From NCBI GenBank assembly GCA_000497125.2, contig CM035320.1, positions 194,001-258,000 on the forward strand: a DNA stretch of 64,000 bases, in the 5' to 3' direction. Shown here piece after piece: positions 61,401 through 64,000 of the stretch. Every line of letters starts with the position of its first letter. Positions within the stretch are counted from its first letter, which is position 1. The DNA is from Spironucleus salmonicida. Taxonomy: Eukaryota; Fornicata; Diplomonadida; Hexamitidae. The notes under the pieces are model-generated. The model did not search any database. It was not told where the DNA came from and saw only the letters and a list, made by a program, of their open reading frames with translations. The position numbers were made by a program, and so were the translations under genes.

Positions 61401-61449
61401 CAACTGCTGCTACACTGGCCGTTGAGAGAGTATTATAAATAAAATCCAT
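58414..61449 (-). CDS. Unknown 1011-residue protein with N-terminal membrane segment
   Basis: One frame of 3036 bases without an in-frame TGA, so clearly a real gene: by chance such a length is not expected even with a single stop codon. The N-terminus MDFIYNTLSTASVAAVGTAA followed by YYLFKNKEK is a likely signal anchor, putting the rest in a lumen or cytosol. The protein is very rich in Gln, Asn, Ile, Glu and Asp. The middle (about 340-460) is low-complexity Gln/Ser. A more ordered part near residue 650-760 has SVSNAFSFFLFGASNQEISSS, NISCFVECGQAIVMHNN, and YFFDPFLDSL. These might be a divergent cysteine-protease or deubiquitinase-like fold, but no catalytic triad is certain. Several near-repeats toward the C-terminus (ILIQDCIPEPLLFFDNQ and IIIQNGIPDPNIFFLDQ) suggest internal duplication. 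Confidence 0.72.
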
Positions 61450-61490
61450 AAAATTTAGAAATTAAAGACATCTATATTGTATATAAAAAT

Positions 61491-62147
61491 TCAATCATAC
61501 TCTTCTTCTCCTTCCTCATTTTCATTTTTCTCCTCGAGTTCTTCATCACTGCCAAAGCTTTCCTATTCTTCTTATTTTTTGATAAGAACATCTGATATCA
61601 AATCTTCTAAAACTTAAAGTTACGCGTCAAAGTCTTTTATTTATTCAAAAACTGGTATTTCGTGAAATTCTTTTATTAAATCTGATGCAAAATGAGTAAT
61701 TATAGTTCCTAATACTTGCATTGTAACTGTCGTATTTTTTTATGTGATATATTTATTATATCTATTTTGGTTAATTTATTTCTACAATATCTCAAATTAA
61801 ATACGTTCCCGTTTGCGTTCAGAAAGTTCATTTTATGTATGTAAAAACTATATTTTGTTGTGTAAAGAGATAATCTCTGCTTAATATGTTACGTTAGTTT
61901 ATTCCTGGTTTAATTTTATAGTTTCTAAATCAAGTTAATGCTAAATTAATTTCTAATTTTTAGTTTCAATAATATTTAGTAATTCAATATTGTCGGCTTT
62001 AATTTAAGTATTTTCTTCATAAATATTAGTTTTCGTAACTATTGGAGCACTTCTTCTAAACTATATTGGAGTTTTTTAATTCTTTGCAGATTAAGCTCTC
62101 TATGGTAGTTAATAAGCAATTTAGAGAGGATAAATATTTCGCTTCAT
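61491..62147 (-). CDS. Acidic-tailed coiled-coil protein, 218 residues
   Basis: 218 residues. Basic N-terminal 40 residues, a long Gln/Glu/Asn coiled coil at 45-130, a short hydrophobic helix (VTMQVLGTIITHFASDLIKE), and a C-terminus of nearly pure Glu/Asp/Asn (EELEEKNENEEGEEEYD). Same-strand neighbour of the 1011-residue gene, 41 bases apart. Not recognised. Confidence 0.65.
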
Positions 62148-62252
62148 TCAAGGTAGAGATTTTAAATGATATAATAATTAATAGCTAGAAAAACATAATA
62201 TTTAAAAAACATATTATAAATATATAATAATTTAAATTTTTTATCGCTTGAA

Positions 62253-63179
62253 ATGGCTGATGTTGATTTTCTTGATCGCAAAATGTCTCCGTTGCTTAAA
62301 ACAAAATTGGATTATTACTTTTTAAATTATCCGATCGATATGAAAGATATGGAAGAAGTTAGATCCTAAATGTGTAAAAATATGAATAAAACTGAAGCAT
62401 AGGTCAAGTCTGGTTAACCTTGCTAATCTGATTTTCATTTTGACTTCTCAAATAATAATGATGGATTAAAAGCTGAGATATAACTTGTTATTGGCGAAAA
62501 TCTAAATTTGAAAAATGAAATATCTAACTTGAAGACATAACTAGATATTTTATCATCTAGAATCAACCCATCTCAAGACGAAGTATTATCTAAATTAAAT
62601 TAAGAATATAATACCAACGTAAAAAATTGTTGGTCGCCAATTTTATAGCATATGAAGCATGATTTAAATATATCTTATAAGAATACATACAAGCATTTAG
62701 TTGGTGAATTGCTTGGAGTATAAGCTGAAATAAGTAATATTAAATCAGATTCTCTTGTAAAAGCAAAGATATTATTATAGAAAAATGATGAAAGATTTTA
62801 AGATTGTATGGATTAATTAGGTAAAGTTATTCATGAAGCGTTTTCTAAGTTTTCTAAAAAGTCTGCCTCTCAAAGTAGTTTGTAACCAGAAGCTAGCACC
62901 GAAAGATTATAATCGTTAACTCTTAAAAGCAATGATAGTTTTATTCATAAACCTTCTATACCCATTCTTGATTATACACCAAAATAATTTGAAATTTTAA
63001 AAAAGTAATACTCTGATAAAGATGTCGCTGACTTCATATAAGAGGCGTCAATTAATACGAAGACAATGGAAGATTAACTCAGATATTATATTGTAACTTA
63101 TTTTGAACTTAATACTTCCTCTTATCATTAAATGATAGAAAATTTTATATATGTTAAAGTTTTAGAAATTTTTGAATGA
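62253..63179 (+). CDS. Coiled-coil protein, 308 residues
   Basis: 308 residues. N-terminus MADVDFLDRKMSPLLKTKLD. Coiled coil at about 75-110 (ENLNLKNEISNLKTQLDILS); helical segments on to the C-terminus, which ends with NFIYVKVLEIFE. No motif or membrane span. Its stop lies 4 bases from the stop of the CHY/RING gene. Head-to-head with the acidic coiled-coil gene, 105 bases apart. Confidence 0.62.
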
Positions 63180-63183
63180 ACTA

Positions 63184-64000
63184 TCAATGATTATTCACTA
63201 AATTTATCAATTAATCTAGAGACATTTCATGCAATATATTAATATTTGTGCATTATATAGCTTAAGTAACAGTGTAGAAGTTAACAGAGAATATCTAGTT
63301 CCATTATAGTTCTTAGTCAAATATTGTACTTAAAAACTTATTAACTAAATTTTCAGTAGATTCATTTAACTCAATATAATCTTCAATATACACTTTATTG
63401 CCTTAATATATATTACAATTATAAGTATTACAAGCCTTGCACCAATAAAATCCAGTTTATAGATGTTAAAACACTCGTAAGCAGTCATTGCACTAAACGA
63501 TTATAGTAGATAATTTATTAACATTAATTCCATTATATAGCCACAATTTATAAAATCCAACATTCATTTCTCGTTTTTCACTATTCTCATATAAAAATTT
63601 TTTACATAAAGGACATGAAAATATTCCATTCTATCCCATTTTATACCTACAAAAATCATGAATCGCATGACCACATGGGGGGGGGGATTAAATATGCTAA
63701 TTGAGATTCACAGAATTATTATAAACACACACTACATTAGGTACTACAAAGATGAATATTATATTAAGCTTTAGTGAAACACGTTTAGCATACATCGCAA
63801 TGAATATTGTCATCTTCAAAACCACGATAACAGGTTTCACATTAATCACAGTGTACAAACGGAAGAGCATCTTTTGTTCTCCAATCAGTTCTAGCACAAA
63901 GAAAACAAGTAGTAATTCCAAATTATATACTGCAGTTAGTGCAAAATTAAGAAAAATCTTAAGTTTAGTTACAATATCTACAGATTATTTGTGAACTACA
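63184..64000 (-). CDS. CHY/CTCHY/RING ubiquitin ligase (RCHY1-like), 5' end off window, interrupted by a G10 run
   Basis: Zinc-rich protein like RCHY1/Pirh2, an E3 ubiquitin ligase. Cys/His order seen from the right edge inward: CRYCNQ, FCTNCSIQF and CFLCARTDW (CHY-type). Then VHCDQCETCYRGFEDDNIHCDVCQTCFTKAQ (split by its zinc pairs; CTCHY) and CSTQCSVC. The RING loop follows: AYLI, then PCGHAIHDFCRYKMG and FSCPLCKKF. Between LI and CGH the DNA has ten G on the plus strand (63677-63686). This puts the first part one base out of frame with CGHAIHD: the expected text is L-I-P-C-G-H, which needs a multiple of three Cs. So either a real length change in a homopolymer, a frameshifting site or a sequence error. 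The C-terminal tail (ending in LINLVNNH) has another CxxC pair set (CNDC, CKAC). Confidence 0.75.

Noticed and set aside
1-64000. tRNA, rRNA, CRISPR arrays, retroelements or virus-derived elements
   Set aside because: I looked for B-box-like GGTTCGANNCC words, repeat-spacer patterns and reverse transcriptase or integrase motifs in the gaps and translated genes and saw none. Faint or heavily decayed copies could be missed by eye.

Overview
The window is nuclear DNA of a microbial eukaryote in which TAA and TAG are read as glutamine and TGA is the only stop. About 45 genes read cleanly from ATG to TGA under that code, with TAA/TAG scattered through conserved domains (dynein, UBC9, adenylate kinase, adaptin mu, papain protease). 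No gene needs an intron, not even the 14 kb dynein heavy chain, and spacers are tiny (several tail-to-tail pairs are 3-13 bases apart). Together with many flagellar genes and an annexin (the alpha-giardin family), this fits a hexamitid diplomonad (Hexamita/Spironucleus/Trepomonas type) better than a ciliate or an oxymonad, which would normally show introns. The organism call is inference. Base composition is strongly AT-rich except for two copies of one GC-rich block.

Layout. 0-7.9 kb: LCAT/phospholipase-like gene (partial), an unknown gene, a ZSWIM7/SWS1 homologue, an STPGR axonemal protein, a degenerate TyrRS-like protein, a coiled-coil protein, and a protein with an annexin-like C-terminus. 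7.9-16.7 kb: two divergently oriented genes for a polytopic membrane protein share an identical in-frame 1095-bp GC-rich core (8008-9102 and 15417-16511, inverted). They bracket 6.3 kb with an alpha/beta-hydrolase-like gene, a broken ORF, small proteins, a bacterial-type PP-loop ATPase and another STPGR protein. 16.8-28.9 kb: Myb protein, SAP-like protein, CFAP410, a possible CFAP100-like coiled-coil protein, an acyl-CoA-synthetase-like pseudoenzyme, a membrane-anchored papain-type protease and a polytopic membrane protein. 29.4-43.4 kb: one intronless axonemal dynein heavy chain of 4677 residues, outer-arm beta-like. 43.9-64 kb: PHP phosphoesterase, Rab geranylgeranyltransferase beta, UBC9-like E2, three tandem STPGR genes, La-type xRRM protein, adaptin mu, adenylate kinase, IFT74, a sixth STPGR gene, a 1011-residue unknown, coiled-coil proteins, and a CHY/CTCHY/RING ubiquitin ligase interrupted by a G10 run at the right edge.

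Functional theme. At least nine genes belong to the flagellum (dynein arm, IFT74, CFAP410, six STPGR microtubule-inner-type proteins), with further candidates among the coiled-coil genes. A second set serves membrane traffic (adaptin mu, RabGGTase beta, protease). No rRNA, tRNA, CRISPR array, or recognisable retroelement or virus-derived element was seen. The strongest unexplained signal is the GC-rich inverted gene pair, whose identical core ends inside both reading frames and joins different host-like N- and C-termini.
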